Origin: Aquabacterium sp.
Lineage (GTDB): Bacteria > Pseudomonadota > Gammaproteobacteria > Burkholderiales > Burkholderiaceae_C
Reading direction: 5' to 3'
DNA: 64,000 bases
Assembly (NCBI GenBank): GCA_023266355.1
Contig: JAHFQM010000001.1
Span: forward strand, 518,115 to 582,114
Part shown: in pieces, positions 42,766 through 52,030 of the stretch
Position numbering within the stretch: position 1 is the stretch's first letter
How the letters are laid out: each line of letters opens with the position of its first letter
Position numbers and translations under genes: made by a program
The notes under the pieces: model-generated
What the model saw: only the letters and a program-made list of their open reading frames with translations
What the model was told of the DNA's origin: nothing
The model's database searches: none

Positions 42766-44340
42766 TCACAGCGCCCCCTGCGAGTGCAGGGTCAGCAAGA
42801 GGCGGGCCACCAGCAGGCCGAGCGCGAAGCCCAGGCCCAGCCACAGCGCCGCCGAGAGCGTGCGGTTGGTGCGGCGCTGCTCTTTGAGGATGGCGTGCAG
42901 GTCCTGGCGCAAGGCGCGGTCGCCGTGTTCGAGCTGGTGGTGCAGCAGGCGGGGCAGTTCGGGCAAGAGCTTGGCGTAGCGGGGCGCTTCGCGTTTGAGC
43001 CGGCTGAGCATGCCGCGCCAGCCGATCTGCTCGTGCATCCAGCGCTCCAGGAAGGGCTTGGCCGTGCTCCAGAGGTCGAGCTCGGGGTCGAGCTGGCGCC
43101 CGAGGCCTTCCACATTGAGCAAGGTTTTCTGCAGCAGCACCAGCTGGGGCTGGATCTCGACGTTGAAGCGCCGCGAGATCTGGAACAGGCGCAGCAGCAC
43201 CTGGCCCAGCGAGATCTCTTTCAGCGGGCGGTCGAAGTAGGGCTCGCACACGGTGCGGATGGCGCCTTCGAGCTCGTCCACGCGGGTGTTGGCCGGCACC
43301 CAGCCGCTTTCGATGTGCAGTTCGGCCACGCGCTTGTAGTCGCGGTGGAAGAAGGCGATGAAGTTTTGCGCCAGGTAGTCTTTGTCAACTTCGGTGAGCG
43401 TGCCGATGATGCCGAAGTCGAGCGCGATGTAGCGCCCGAAGCTGAGTGGGTCCAGGCTGACCTGGATGTTGCCCGGGTGCATGTCGGCGTGGAAGAAGCC
43501 GTCGCGGAAGACCTGGGTGAAGAAGATGGTGACGCCGTCGCGCGCCAGTTTCTGGATGTCCACGCCCGCATCGCGCAGGCGCTGCAACTGGCTGATGGGC
43601 ACGCCCTTCATGCGCTCCATCACCATCACGGTGGGGGTGCAGAAGTCCCAGATCATCTCGGGCACGAGCACCAGGTCCAGGCCGGCCATGTTGCGGCGCA
43701 GCTGGGCGGCATTGGCGGCTTCGCGCACGAGGTCGAGCTCGTCGTGCAGGTATTTGTCGAACTCGGCGACGACTTCGCGAGGCTTCAGGCGCTTGCCGTC
43801 GGCCCACAGGCGCTCGACCCAGCCGGCCAGTGTGCGCATGATGGCCAGGTCGTCGTCGATGACGTCGAGCATGCCGGGGCGCAGCACCTTGACGGCGACT
43901 TCGCGGCCATCGTGCAGCACGGCGAAGTGCACCTGGGCGATGGAGGCGCTGGCGATGGGGTCGGCGTCGAACTGTTTGAACACGGCGCTCAGCGGGCGGC
44001 CCAAGGCTTTTTCCACCAGGCGGGCGGATTCCGCGCTGGAAAACGGCGGCACGTCGTCCTGCAGGCGGGCGAGCTCGTCGGCCACGTCGGGCGGCAACAG
44101 GTCGCGCCGTGTGGACAGCATCTGGCCGAACTTGACGAAGATGGGGCCGAGCTGCTCCAGCGCTTCGCGCAGGCGCTGGCCACGGCTGCCGCGGAAGCGC
44201 CGACCCAGGGTCAGCACGCGGGCCAGTTTCGTCAGGGCGGGGCGGCGCAGGCTGTCCAGCAGCAGGCCGTCCAGGCCGTGGCGCAGGACGATCCAGCCGA
44301 TGAACAGCGGACGCAGGATCGAGCGGAGCACAGCGCGCAT
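42766..44340 (-). CDS. ubiB: Ubiquinone biosynthesis protein UbiB (atypical kinase/ATPase)
   Basis: 524 residues. Signature of the UbiB family: KxGQ motif [16 protein letters not shown], nucleotide-loop A-rich segment SASIAQVH, lysine in VAVKVLRPG, catalytic [10 protein letters not shown] and LDFGIIGTL. Two C-terminal membrane helices ([18 protein letters not shown]) anchor it. It supports the ubiquinone hydroxylation and methylation complex. ubiJ lies 26 bases upstream in the same operon; ubiG is encoded 7 kb away. Confidence 0.95.
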   Translation of the reverse strand: MRAVLRSILRPLFIGWIVLRHGLDGLLLDSLRRPALTKLARVLTLGRRFRGSRGQRLREALEQLGPIFVKFGQMLSTRRDLLPPDVADELARLQDDVPPFSSAESARLVEKALGRPLSAVFKQFDADPIASASIAQVHFAVLHDGREVAVKVLRPGMLDVIDDDLAIMRTLAGWVERLWADGKRLKPREVVAEFDKYLHDELDLVREAANAAQLRRNMAGLDLVLVPEMIWDFCTPTVMVMERMKGVPISQLQRLRDAGVDIQKLARDGVTIFFTQVFRDGFFHADMHPGNIQVSLDPLSFGRYIALDFGIIGTLTEVDKDYLAQNFIAFFHRDYKRVAELHIESGWVPANTRVDELEGAIRTVCEPYFDRPLKEISLGQVLLRLFQISRRFNVEIQPQLVLLQKTLLNVEGLGRQLDPELDLWSTAKPFLERWMHEQIGWRGMLSRLKREAPRYAKLLPELPRLLHHQLEHGDRALRQDLHAILKEQRRTNRTLSAALWLGLGFALGLLVARLLLTLHSQGAL

Positions 44341-44366
44341 GGGAGGTTCTGGGGGCTTCGGCCGCT

Positions 44367-44915
44367 TCAGCGCGGCTTGAAGCGTTGCAGGGCCTGGCGG
44401 ACCTGTTCGCCCAATTGGCGCAGCAGTTCGGCCGGGGTGTGGCCCAGCCAGCGGGCGACGTCGTCTTCCACGTCCCAGCGCAGGTTCTTCATCAGCCAGG
44501 AGGCCACCTCGGCCAGGGCGGCGTCGCCCTCGATCTGGACCTCGGGGCGTTGGCCGCGCAAGCCCTGGCGCAGCATGGCCAGCGGGTCGTCCAGGCGCAC
44601 GGTCAGGGTCAGGCCGCCGGCTTCGGTCGGGGCCGGGCTCGGCGCACCAGGCGCTTCTTCGGCGAGTTCGAACAGCCCGGCCGGGGTCACGCGCAGGCGC
44701 ACGGGCGGTGGCGTGAGGCCAGCGGGCAACAGGCCTGCCAGCATGGGCGGCAGTTGGGCCAGCGGGTTGCCGCTGAAGCGCAGGTCGATGCTGCGGCCGG
44801 CGTGGGGGCGCAGGCGCAGGCTGGCCTGGGGCTCGCTGGCGACCACGTGGTTGAGCAGCAGCACGAGGCGGGCTAGCGCAGCCGGCGCCAGCCAGGAAGT
44901 CAGGGATGAGGGCAT
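44367..44915 (-). CDS. ubiJ: Ubiquinone biosynthesis accessory factor UbiJ-like protein
   Basis: 182 residues, moderately conserved. The C-terminal half has the UbiJ/SCP2-like pattern: a beta region, then [30 protein letters not shown], close to the IEGD...DLRWD-EEDL pattern of UbiJ. It binds lipid intermediates in the Ubi complex of E. coli; that role here rests on position next to ubiB. ATG 44915 removes ten N-terminal residues of a longer open frame (44945) that lack conservation. Confidence 0.75.
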   Translation of the reverse strand: MPSSLTSWLAPAALARLVLLLNHVVASEPQASLRLRPHAGRSIDLRFSGNPLAQLPPMLAGLLPAGLTPPPVRLRVTPAGLFELAEEAPGAPSPAPTEAGGLTLTVRLDDPLAMLRQGLRGQRPEVQIEGDAALAEVASWLMKNLRWDVEDDVARWLGHTPAELLRQLGEQVRQALQRFKPR

Positions 44916-45148
44916 GACGCGATTGTAGGGGCCCCCCGACACCACCCTGGATCCCTGGGGGTGCGCGGGCGATTCCCGGTCAATCTGTCATCTTTTTTGA
45001 TCCACAATGTTCGATCGGGACTGTGTCCGGCGGTGTGCCGGGCACGTGCTGGCCGGCTCATGGCCTCTGTTTTGGGGGGACGAGCCGGCGGCCCAGCATG
45101 GTGCGGCGTCGTGCTTTGTTCCTGATTCTGGCAGCGTTCCTGGTATCC

Positions 45149-46543
45149 ATGTTCAACAACCGCAACTACAACCGCACCTTCTTCAACGCCCCGCAGTCGG
45201 TCACCTCGTTCGTGGCGGCATTCCTGGAGCCATTCATCACGGTGGCCACGCTGACGGGGTCGATGGCCTATGGCGACGAGCCCATGGGGCGTGCGGCCAT
45301 GGCCTTGTGCCTGCTGGTGTTCGCCTTGACCTTCCCGGGGCGCAACCGTTTCGAGGTCTCCAAGCTGGAGGCCCTCATCGACATCGTCGGCTCCTGGGTG
45401 TCCATGCTGGCCATCCTGTGGCTGTGCGGTTACGCCACCAACAGCCTGCTCTTCTTTGACTTTGACGTGATGCTGACCTGGGCGGCGGTCACGCCGGTGG
45501 TGCAGTGGGTGGCGGTGTTGATCGGCAAGGCCGTCCTCAAGCACCAGGCGGCACAGCCGGGTGCACGCCGCCGCGCCATCGTCGTGGGCGCCGGCCCGCT
45601 GGGCGGCAAGGTGGCCCGCGCGCTGCAGAGCAACCGCGACCAGAGCGTGGAGTTCGTCGGCTACTTCGACGACCGCACCGACAGCCGCGTGTTGCCCGAG
45701 GCCGTCAGCATGCGCTTGGGCGGCCTGCGCGATGTGGCCAATTACGTGTACGCGCATGGCATCCACGAGGTCTACATCACGCTGCCGCTGGGCTCGCAGC
45801 CGCGCATCGTCGAACTGCTCGAAGCCGTGCAGGGCACGACCGCCTCGCTGTACTTCGTGCCCGATGTGTTCGGCATCAGCATCATCCAGGGGCGCTTGCA
45901 GGACATGAACGGCGTGCCTGTGGTCGGCATCTGCGAAACGCCCTTCACCGGCACCAACGAGCTGGTCAAGCGCGTCTCCGACATCATCCTGGCCAGCATC
46001 ATCCTGGTGCTGATCCTGCCCTTGCTGGTGGGCGTGGCCATCGGCGTGAAGCTGTCGTCGCCCGGGCCGGTCATCTTCCGCCAGAAGCGCAATGGCCTCG
46101 ATGGCGAAGAAATCATCGTCTACAAGTTCCGCTCGATGCGCACGCAGGACAACGGCGCGGTGGTCAAGCAGGCGACCAAGGGCGATTCGCGCATCACGCC
46201 TTTCGGTGCCTTCATCCGCAAGACCTCGCTGGACGAGTTGCCGCAGTTCATCAACGTGCTGCAGGGGCGCATGAGCATCGTCGGGCCGCGCCCGCACGCC
46301 GTGGCCCACAACGAGGAATACCGGCGCATCATCAAGTCGTACATGGTGCGCCACAAGGTGCGGCCGGGCATCACGGGCTGGGCCCAGGTCCATGGCTACC
46401 GCGGTGAGACGGAAACCATCGAGAAGATGCAGGCGCGGGTGGAGTTCGACCTGGAGTACCTGCGCAACTGGTCTCTGGGCCTGGACCTGCAGATCATCAT
46501 CCGCACCATCCGCTTGATGCTGTTCGACCGCAATGCTTACTGA
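45149..46543 (+). CDS. Undecaprenyl-phosphate sugar phosphotransferase (WcaJ/EpsB-like priming enzyme)
   Basis: Starts exopolysaccharide repeat units by moving a hexose-phosphate (probably glucose or galactose) onto undecaprenyl phosphate. About 464 residues: membrane segments, a central nucleotide-sugar-like Rossmann segment (VVGAGPLGGKVARALQ), another membrane helix, and the PF02397-type catalytic domain (RQKRNGLDGEEIIVYKFRSM, SLDELPQFINVLQGRMSIVG, PRPHAVAHNEEY, RPGITGWAQVHGYRG). The start is unsure: the conserved FNNRNYNRTFFNAP begins at ATG 45149, while ATG 45098 would add a hydrophobic stretch; neither has a strong ribosome site. First gene of the EPS operon. Confidence 0.87.
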   Translation: MFNNRNYNRTFFNAPQSVTSFVAAFLEPFITVATLTGSMAYGDEPMGRAAMALCLLVFALTFPGRNRFEVSKLEALIDIVGSWVSMLAILWLCGYATNSLLFFDFDVMLTWAAVTPVVQWVAVLIGKAVLKHQAAQPGARRRAIVVGAGPLGGKVARALQSNRDQSVEFVGYFDDRTDSRVLPEAVSMRLGGLRDVANYVYAHGIHEVYITLPLGSQPRIVELLEAVQGTTASLYFVPDVFGISIIQGRLQDMNGVPVVGICETPFTGTNELVKRVSDIILASIILVLILPLLVGVAIGVKLSSPGPVIFRQKRNGLDGEEIIVYKFRSMRTQDNGAVVKQATKGDSRITPFGAFIRKTSLDELPQFINVLQGRMSIVGPRPHAVAHNEEYRRIIKSYMVRHKVRPGITGWAQVHGYRGETETIEKMQARVEFDLEYLRNWSLGLDLQIIIRTIRLMLFDRNAY

Positions 46544-46614
46544 GTGCTTCGCGGGCATGTCCTGAGTGCGCCATGAGCTTGCGTCCTTCCCCCCAACAAA
46601 CAGTCGAGGTGAGA

Positions 46615-47913
46615 GTGAAGAGCCTGTCCACATCTTCGAACGCCATGGCGCTGCGCGCCGTGACCTGGGCGGCCCTGGCTGCTTGCAGTGTGCTGGTGGC
46701 CGTGCCTTCGGTGGGGCACGCCGAGGACGACCCGCTGTCTTTGACCCTGTCGCAGAACCTGCGCCGCGACAGCAACCTGCTGCGCTCGACCAATGCCCGG
46801 AGCGACACGGTCAGCACCACGGCGGTGCAAGGCAATTTCGACAAGGCCTACGGGCGCCAGGTGTACCGTGCTTCGGCCCGCTTTGCGCGCGCTCGCTACG
46901 ATCAGTTCAATCAGCTGGACAACGATGCCAAGAACCTGAGCGCCAGTGTGTCGTCGGAGTTTGCGTCGAACTGGTCGGCCTCGCTGAATGCGAGCAACAC
47001 CAGCAGCCTGAACGCCCCGCAGGACAACCCGATCAACAACCGCCTGTTGCGCAACATCCGGCATTACCGCAGCGTGGGCGGCACCGTGCAGTACGGCAAT
47101 GGTGGCACCTGGGCGATTTTGGGCACGGTCGACAACAACCGCCAGAGTTTCTCGGAAGACCTGTTCCAGTTCCAGAATTCGCGGCAGAGCTCCCAGGGCT
47201 TGCGCCTGATCTACAACGCCTCTGATTTGCTGAGCTTCGGTGTGGGCCCGCGCTGGGTGCGCACCCGCTATCCTAACAACAGCACGATTGGCGAAGCCAA
47301 GGACAAGAACCTCGATTTCACCGCGAACTGGCGTGTGACGGGGCTGAGCAGCCTCAATGCCTTGCTGAGCCTTCGCGAGAGCGAGCAGGGGCTCACCGGC
47401 AGCCGCCGCATCAACACCGTGACGGGCTCGCTGGGCTGGGGCTACACGCCGCGCGGGCGCATTTCTTACAGCTTGAACCTGACGCGCGCCACCAATGCCG
47501 ACCGGTTTCAGGACGTGCAGGCGACTGTCATCTCGAACGTGCGCACGCTGCAGAACGTGGCGCTGGACACCATCACCACCTCGTTGAACCTGTCGGCCTC
47601 GGCGCCCATCACGGGCAAGGTGTCGACGGGGCTGTCCTACGGCTTCACGCGCTTCGAGCAGAACAGCGCGCGGGACCGTTCGGTCACCAGCATTGTCGGG
47701 ACGGGGCAACAATTGGCCGTCGGCAACAACGCCTCATCGACCAGCTCCAACAGCCGGCTGCAATCGCTGAGCTGGTCCACGAACTACGCGGCCTACCGCT
47801 GGCTGGGCGTGAACTGCTCGCTGCAGTTCTACAAGCAGTCAGCCGATGTCAGTCGCCCCCGCTACGACGGCCACTCCGTGGATTGCGGTGCCAACGTTAC
47901 CCTTGACCCTTGA
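46615..47913 (+). CDS. EpsL-like outer-membrane beta-barrel protein of exopolysaccharide operon
   Basis: About 432 residues. Signal peptide (core VTWAALAACSVLVAVPSVGHA) followed by a mature part made of alternating polar/hydrophobic strands rich in Asn, Ser, Thr and aromatic residues, ending with a strand (VDCGANVTLDP), which suggests an outer-membrane barrel. It resembles EpsL-type proteins of beta- and gammaproteobacterial EPS operons, whose role in export is not established. GTG 46615 has GAGG 5 bases upstream; ATG 46573 is an alternative start without one. It lies between the priming transferase and galE. Confidence 0.72.
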   Translation: MKSLSTSSNAMALRAVTWAALAACSVLVAVPSVGHAEDDPLSLTLSQNLRRDSNLLRSTNARSDTVSTTAVQGNFDKAYGRQVYRASARFARARYDQFNQLDNDAKNLSASVSSEFASNWSASLNASNTSSLNAPQDNPINNRLLRNIRHYRSVGGTVQYGNGGTWAILGTVDNNRQSFSEDLFQFQNSRQSSQGLRLIYNASDLLSFGVGPRWVRTRYPNNSTIGEAKDKNLDFTANWRVTGLSSLNALLSLRESEQGLTGSRRINTVTGSLGWGYTPRGRISYSLNLTRATNADRFQDVQATVISNVRTLQNVALDTITTSLNLSASAPITGKVSTGLSYGFTRFEQNSARDRSVTSIVGTGQQLAVGNNASSTSSNSRLQSLSWSTNYAAYRWLGVNCSLQFYKQSADVSRPRYDGHSVDCGANVTLDP

Positions 47914-47945
47914 ACGTCATTGAGCGGGCAACCGCGGAGCGCTCC

Positions 47946-48977
47946 ATGCCTTGTATTTTGCTGACCGGTGCCACCGGCTACATCGCCTCTCACATGTGGC
48001 TCACCGCCCAGGAGGCCGGCTACGACGTCATTGGGGTGGACAGCCTGGTCAACAGCTCGCCGCGCGTGCTGGACCGCCTGACCACCCTCAGCGGCCGCGA
48101 GCCGGTGTTCGTGCAGGGCGATGTGCGCGATGCCGCTGTCATGGACCGTTGCTTCGAGCTCGCCCAGGAGCGCTTCGGCGGCGTGCAGGCCGTGGTGCAC
48201 TTCGCGGCCTTGAAAGCCGTGGGCGAGTCGGTCGAGCGCCCGCTGGATTATTTCGACAACAACCTCGGTGGCCTGCTGTCGGTCTGCCAGGCCATGCAGC
48301 GCCATGGCGTCTTCAAGCTGGTGTTCAGCTCTTCGGCCACGGTTTATGGCCAGCCCGAGCGCCTGCCGATCACCGAAGACTCGCCCCTGAGCGCCACCAA
48401 CCCCTACGGCCAGACCAAGCTGATCGGCGAAGAGCTGCTGCGTGGGCTGGAACGCTGTGACACGCGCTGGAAGATCGCCTACCTGCGCTACTTCAACCCG
48501 GTCGGTGCCCACCTGAGTGGCCTGATTGGCGAAGACCCGCGCGGCATTCCCAACAACCTGATGCCCTATGTGGCCCAGGTGGCGGTGGGCAAGCGCCCGC
48601 ACCTCAATGTGTTCGGCAACGACTACGACACGCCCGATGGCACCGGGGTGCGCGACTACATCCACGTGCTGGACCTGGCCGAGGGCCATGTGGCCGCTTT
48701 GCGCTACCTCGCAGACAAGAACGCTTCGCTGACGGTCAACCTGGGCACCGGCCAGGGCTACAGCGTGCTGGAATTGGCCAAGGCCTATGGCGAGGCCGCC
48801 GACCGTGAGATCCCGGTTGTGTTCGCGCCGCGCCGTCCTGGCGATGTGGCCGCTTGCTATGCCGACCCGGCGCTGGCCGAATCCCTGATGGGCTGGAAGG
48901 CGCGCCGCGGTTTGAAAGAGATGTGCGTGGACTCCTGGCGTTGGCAGTCCACCAACCCCCAAGGTTTCGAAGGTTGA
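47946..48977 (+). CDS. galE: UDP-glucose 4-epimerase
   Basis: 343-residue short-chain dehydrogenase-like epimerase giving UDP-galactose for polysaccharide synthesis. NAD-binding LLTGATGYIASHMW, SSSATVYGQPE, the catalytic YGQTK (YxxxK), RYFNPVGAH and GTGVRDYIHVLDLAEGHV are family signatures. ATG 47946 fits the usual GalE N-terminus; a TTG at 47910 would overlap the previous stop. Cytoplasmic; five bases separate it from manC. Confidence 0.92.
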   Translation: MPCILLTGATGYIASHMWLTAQEAGYDVIGVDSLVNSSPRVLDRLTTLSGREPVFVQGDVRDAAVMDRCFELAQERFGGVQAVVHFAALKAVGESVERPLDYFDNNLGGLLSVCQAMQRHGVFKLVFSSSATVYGQPERLPITEDSPLSATNPYGQTKLIGEELLRGLERCDTRWKIAYLRYFNPVGAHLSGLIGEDPRGIPNNLMPYVAQVAVGKRPHLNVFGNDYDTPDGTGVRDYIHVLDLAEGHVAALRYLADKNASLTVNLGTGQGYSVLELAKAYGEAADREIPVVFAPRRPGDVAACYADPALAESLMGWKARRGLKEMCVDSWRWQSTNPQGFEG

Positions 48978-48982
48978 AGCAA

Positions 48983-50446
48983 ATGACCCATTCCGCTCTG
49001 TCTGTTTTGCCCGTGATCATGGCCGGTGGCTCCGGCACCCGCCTGTGGCCGCTGTCGCGCGCGCTCTACCCCAAGCAGTTCCTCATCCTGCAGGGCAACC
49101 AGAGCCTGTTCCAGCAAGCCCACCTGCGCCTGCAGGACCTGGCGTGTGAGGACATCGCCGTGGCCAAGCCCTGCGTGGTCGGCAACGAGGAGCACCGCTT
49201 CCTGGTGCTGGACCAGCTCCGCGAGTTGAAGGGCGAACCTTCCTCGCTGCTGCTGGAGCCCGCGGGCCGCAACACCGCGCCGGCCGTGACCCTGGCCGCG
49301 CTGCAGGCCACGGCCGATGGCAGCGACCCCATCCTGGTGGTGACGCCGGCCGACCAGACCGTGACCGACGCCGCGGCCTACACCGCGGCCTTGCGCAAGG
49401 CCGTGCGTGCCGCGGCTGCGGGCGACATCGTCATCCTGGGCATCACGCCGGACCGCCCCGAGACCGGCTTTGGCTACATCCGCACCGCTGCGGCCGACGC
49501 CGAGGGCGTGCGCAATGTCGCGGCTTTCGTCGAGAAGCCCAACCTGGAAACGGCCCAGGCTTACGTGGCCGATGGCGGCTATTTCTGGAACAGCGGCATG
49601 TTCGTCATGCGCGCCTCGCGCTGGCTGGCCGCGCTGGCGCATTTCCGCCAGGACATCGCCGACACGACCCGCGCTTCCTTCGATGTCCGCACCACCGACG
49701 CGCAGTTCGTGCGCCCGGGCAAGGACGCGTTCCAGGCCGTGCCGTCCGAGTCGGTGGACTACGCCGTCATGGAGCAGTGCCCCGCCCAGCCGGGCTGCGG
49801 CTTCAACGTGCGCATGGTGCCGCTGGACGCGGGTTGGTCGGACCTGGGCGCCTGGGACGCCGTCTGGCAGGTCAGCGCGCAGGATGCCGATGGCAATGCT
49901 CGCCAAGGCGATGCCATGATCGAAGACAGCCACAACACCCTGGTGCACGCCACCAGCCGCCTGGTCGCGGCCGTGGGCCTGGACAACGTGGTCGTGGTGG
50001 AGACGCCCGACGCCGTGCTGGTGGCCGACCGCAGTCGCAGCCAGGACGTCAAGAAGATCGTCAACAAGCTGGCCGCGGCCTCGCGCTCCGAAGGCACGCT
50101 GCACCGCCGTGTGCACCGCCCCTGGGGCTGGTACGACTCCATCGACATGGGCCCGCGTTTCCAGGTCAAGCGCATCATGGTCAAGCCCAAGGCGTCCTTG
50201 AGCCTGCAGATGCACCACCACCGCGCCGAGCACTGGATCGTGGTGAGCGGCACGGCCGAGGTCACCGTGGGCGACAAGGTCGTGCTGCTGTCGGAGAACC
50301 AGTCCACCTACATCCCGTTGGGCACGGTGCACCGCCTGATCAACCCGGGTGCGATCCCGCTGGAGATCATCGAGGTGCAGTCGGGCAGCTACCTGGGCGA
50401 GGACGACATCGTGCGCTTCCAGGACAACTACGGGCGTTCGGCCTGA
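48983..50446 (+). CDS. manC: Mannose-1-phosphate guanylyltransferase / mannose-6-phosphate isomerase
   Basis: Makes GDP-mannose for the polysaccharide. 487 residues: N-terminal nucleotidyltransferase with MAGGSGTRLWPLSRALYPKQ and VEKPNLE, then a C-terminal cupin (RPWGWYDSIDMGPRFQVKRI, LQMHHHRAEHWIVVSGTAEV) of the type II isomerase domain. ATG 48983 has GAAG close upstream. Last gene of the operon, followed by a strong terminator. Confidence 0.95.
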   Translation: MTHSALSVLPVIMAGGSGTRLWPLSRALYPKQFLILQGNQSLFQQAHLRLQDLACEDIAVAKPCVVGNEEHRFLVLDQLRELKGEPSSLLLEPAGRNTAPAVTLAALQATADGSDPILVVTPADQTVTDAAAYTAALRKAVRAAAAGDIVILGITPDRPETGFGYIRTAAADAEGVRNVAAFVEKPNLETAQAYVADGGYFWNSGMFVMRASRWLAALAHFRQDIADTTRASFDVRTTDAQFVRPGKDAFQAVPSESVDYAVMEQCPAQPGCGFNVRMVPLDAGWSDLGAWDAVWQVSAQDADGNARQGDAMIEDSHNTLVHATSRLVAAVGLDNVVVVETPDAVLVADRSRSQDVKKIVNKLAAASRSEGTLHRRVHRPWGWYDSIDMGPRFQVKRIMVKPKASLSLQMHHHRAEHWIVVSGTAEVTVGDKVVLLSENQSTYIPLGTVHRLINPGAIPLEIIEVQSGSYLGEDDIVRFQDNYGRSA

Positions 50447-50479
50447 GCGCCTGACACGCACCCGAACCCTGGCAGATCC

Positions 50480-50503
50480 AGCCACCCTGCGGGGTGGCTT
50501 TTT
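50480..50503 (+). terminator. Rho-independent terminator of the EPS operon
   Basis: AGCCACCC-TGCG-GGGTGGCT forms a perfect 8-bp stem with a 4-base loop, ending in five T. It lies 34 bases after the manC stop and also between manC and the convergent gph gene. Confidence 0.92.
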
Positions 50504-50522
50504 CGTGGCCGATCAGCGCAGG

Positions 50523-51218
50523 TCAGCGCAGGCAGTGCAGCAAGTCCAGCGGCTGCGCGGCGATGACGTCGGCGCCCCAGGAGGCGATCTCGCCGTTGTG
50601 GCCGATGTAGCCCCAGCCGGCGGCGGCGCTCGGCATCTTCGCGGCCTGTGCGGCCTGGATGTCGCGCAGGTCATCGCCCACGTAGAGCACCGTGGCCGGG
50701 TCCACGCCGAGTTCCTGGCAGGCCGTCAACAAGGGCAGAGGGTGGGGCTTGGCGTGCGCGGTGGAGTCACCGCTGATGTTCGTGCCGGAGCGCGCTTCCA
50801 GGCCCAGGCCGCGCAGCACCGGCAGGGTGAAGCGGTGCGGCTTGTTGGTGACGATGCCCCATTTCAGGCCCTGGGCTTCGAGCGTGTCGAGCAGCTCGGC
50901 CACGCCGTCGAACAGCACGGTGGTTTCTGACAGGCACTGGTCGTAGGCGGCCAGGAAAGCCGTGCGCAGCGCTTCGAACTCGGCATCGCCCGGGTGGACG
51001 TCCAGGCCCAGGCCGATCAGGCCGCGCGCACCGGCCGAGGCATAGGGACGCAGCGTGTCCAGGGGCAGGGGGGGCAAGCCGCGGTCGGTGCGCAAGCGGT
51101 TGAGTGCGCCGCCCAGGTCGCCTGCGGTGTCGGCCAGGGTGCCGTCCAGGTCGAACAGCACCGCGGTGGCGGGCCGGGGCCAGGCGATGCTACCCGTCAG
51201 GCCGGTGAGGCCCGCCAT
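50523..51218 (-). CDS. gph: Phosphoglycolate phosphatase, HAD superfamily
   Basis: 231 residues. HAD motifs: VLFDLDGTLADT (motif I), GIVTNKPHRF (motif II), AKPHPLPLL (lysine) and YVGDDLRDIQAAQ (motif III/IV). It clears 2-phosphoglycolate from DNA repair or oxygenase activity. ATG 51218 shares its A with the ubiG stop (TGATG), so the genes are coupled; ubiG-gph is a usual pair in Burkholderiales. Confidence 0.9.
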   Translation of the reverse strand: MAGLTGLTGSIAWPRPATAVLFDLDGTLADTAGDLGGALNRLRTDRGLPPLPLDTLRPYASAGARGLIGLGLDVHPGDAEFEALRTAFLAAYDQCLSETTVLFDGVAELLDTLEAQGLKWGIVTNKPHRFTLPVLRGLGLEARSGTNISGDSTAHAKPHPLPLLTACQELGVDPATVLYVGDDLRDIQAAQAAKMPSAAAGWGYIGHNGEIASWGADVIAAQPLDLLHCLR

Positions 51219-51925
51219 CACGACACCAGCGGCTTGCGGCACGCGATCATGTAGTTCACGCTGGTGTCGCCCGACAGCCAGTAGCGGCGCGTCAGCGGGT
51301 TGTATTCCAGGCCCTTGAACTGCTGCAGGTCCAGGCCGGCTTCGCGGGTCCAGCGGGCCAGTTCGGCCGGGCGGATGAAGCGCGAGAACTCGTGCGTGCC
51401 CTTGGGCAGCAGCTTGAGGATGTACTCGGCGCCCAGGATGGCGAACAGGTAGGACTTGGGGTTGCGGTTGAGCGTGGAGAAGAACACCCAGCCGCCCGGC
51501 TTGGCCATGGCCGTGCAGGCGCGCACGATGGAGGACGGGTCGGGCACGTGCTCCAGCATTTCCATGCAGGTGACGACGTCGAAGGCGCCGGGCTTCTCGG
51601 CAGCGAGGTCTTCGGCCGAGACGCTGCGGTAGTCCAGGTGGGCGACGCCGCCTTCCATGGCGTGCAGTTGCGCGACTTTCAGGGGCTTGTCGGCCAGGTC
51701 CACGCCCAGCACGTGGGCGCCACGGCGGGCCATGGATTCGGCCAGGATGCCGCCGCCGCAGCCGACGTCCACCACCTGCTTGCCGCGGATGGCGGCGAAC
51801 TGGTCGATCCAGTCCAGGCGCAGGGGGTTGATCTGGTGCAGGGGGCGGAATTCGCTCTCCGGGTCCCACCACTTGTGGGCCAGCTCGGAGAACTTGGCGA
51901 GTTCTTGGGGGTCGGCGTTCGTCAT
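51218..51925 (-). CDS. ubiG: Ubiquinone biosynthesis O-methyltransferase UbiG
   Basis: 235-residue SAM-dependent methyltransferase acting at two O-methylation steps of ubiquinone synthesis. [20 protein letters not shown] near the N-terminus is typical of UbiG; the SAM site is [20 protein letters not shown] and the post-motif [16 protein letters not shown] 51925 is preferred over the six-residue longer frame (51943). Confidence 0.95.
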   Translation of the reverse strand: MTNADPQELAKFSELAHKWWDPESEFRPLHQINPLRLDWIDQFAAIRGKQVVDVGCGGGILAESMARRGAHVLGVDLADKPLKVAQLHAMEGGVAHLDYRSVSAEDLAAEKPGAFDVVTCMEMLEHVPDPSSIVRACTAMAKPGGWVFFSTLNRNPKSYLFAILGAEYILKLLPKGTHEFSRFIRPAELARWTREAGLDLQQFKGLEYNPLTRRYWLSGDTSVNYMIACRKPLVS

Positions 51926-52030
51926 GGACGAGATGCTAACCAATGCCGCGGGTTTTCTGACGGCGTCACCCCCGGGTCGCAGGCGTTTTCTTGCGCAGGT
52001 CGGGCATGGTCGGTGGCCCGTGGTGCCTGC

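Noticed and set aside
48983-50446. Separate manA-type isomerase gene
   Set aside because: The isomerase function is the C-terminal cupin domain of the same ManC frame; there is no break.
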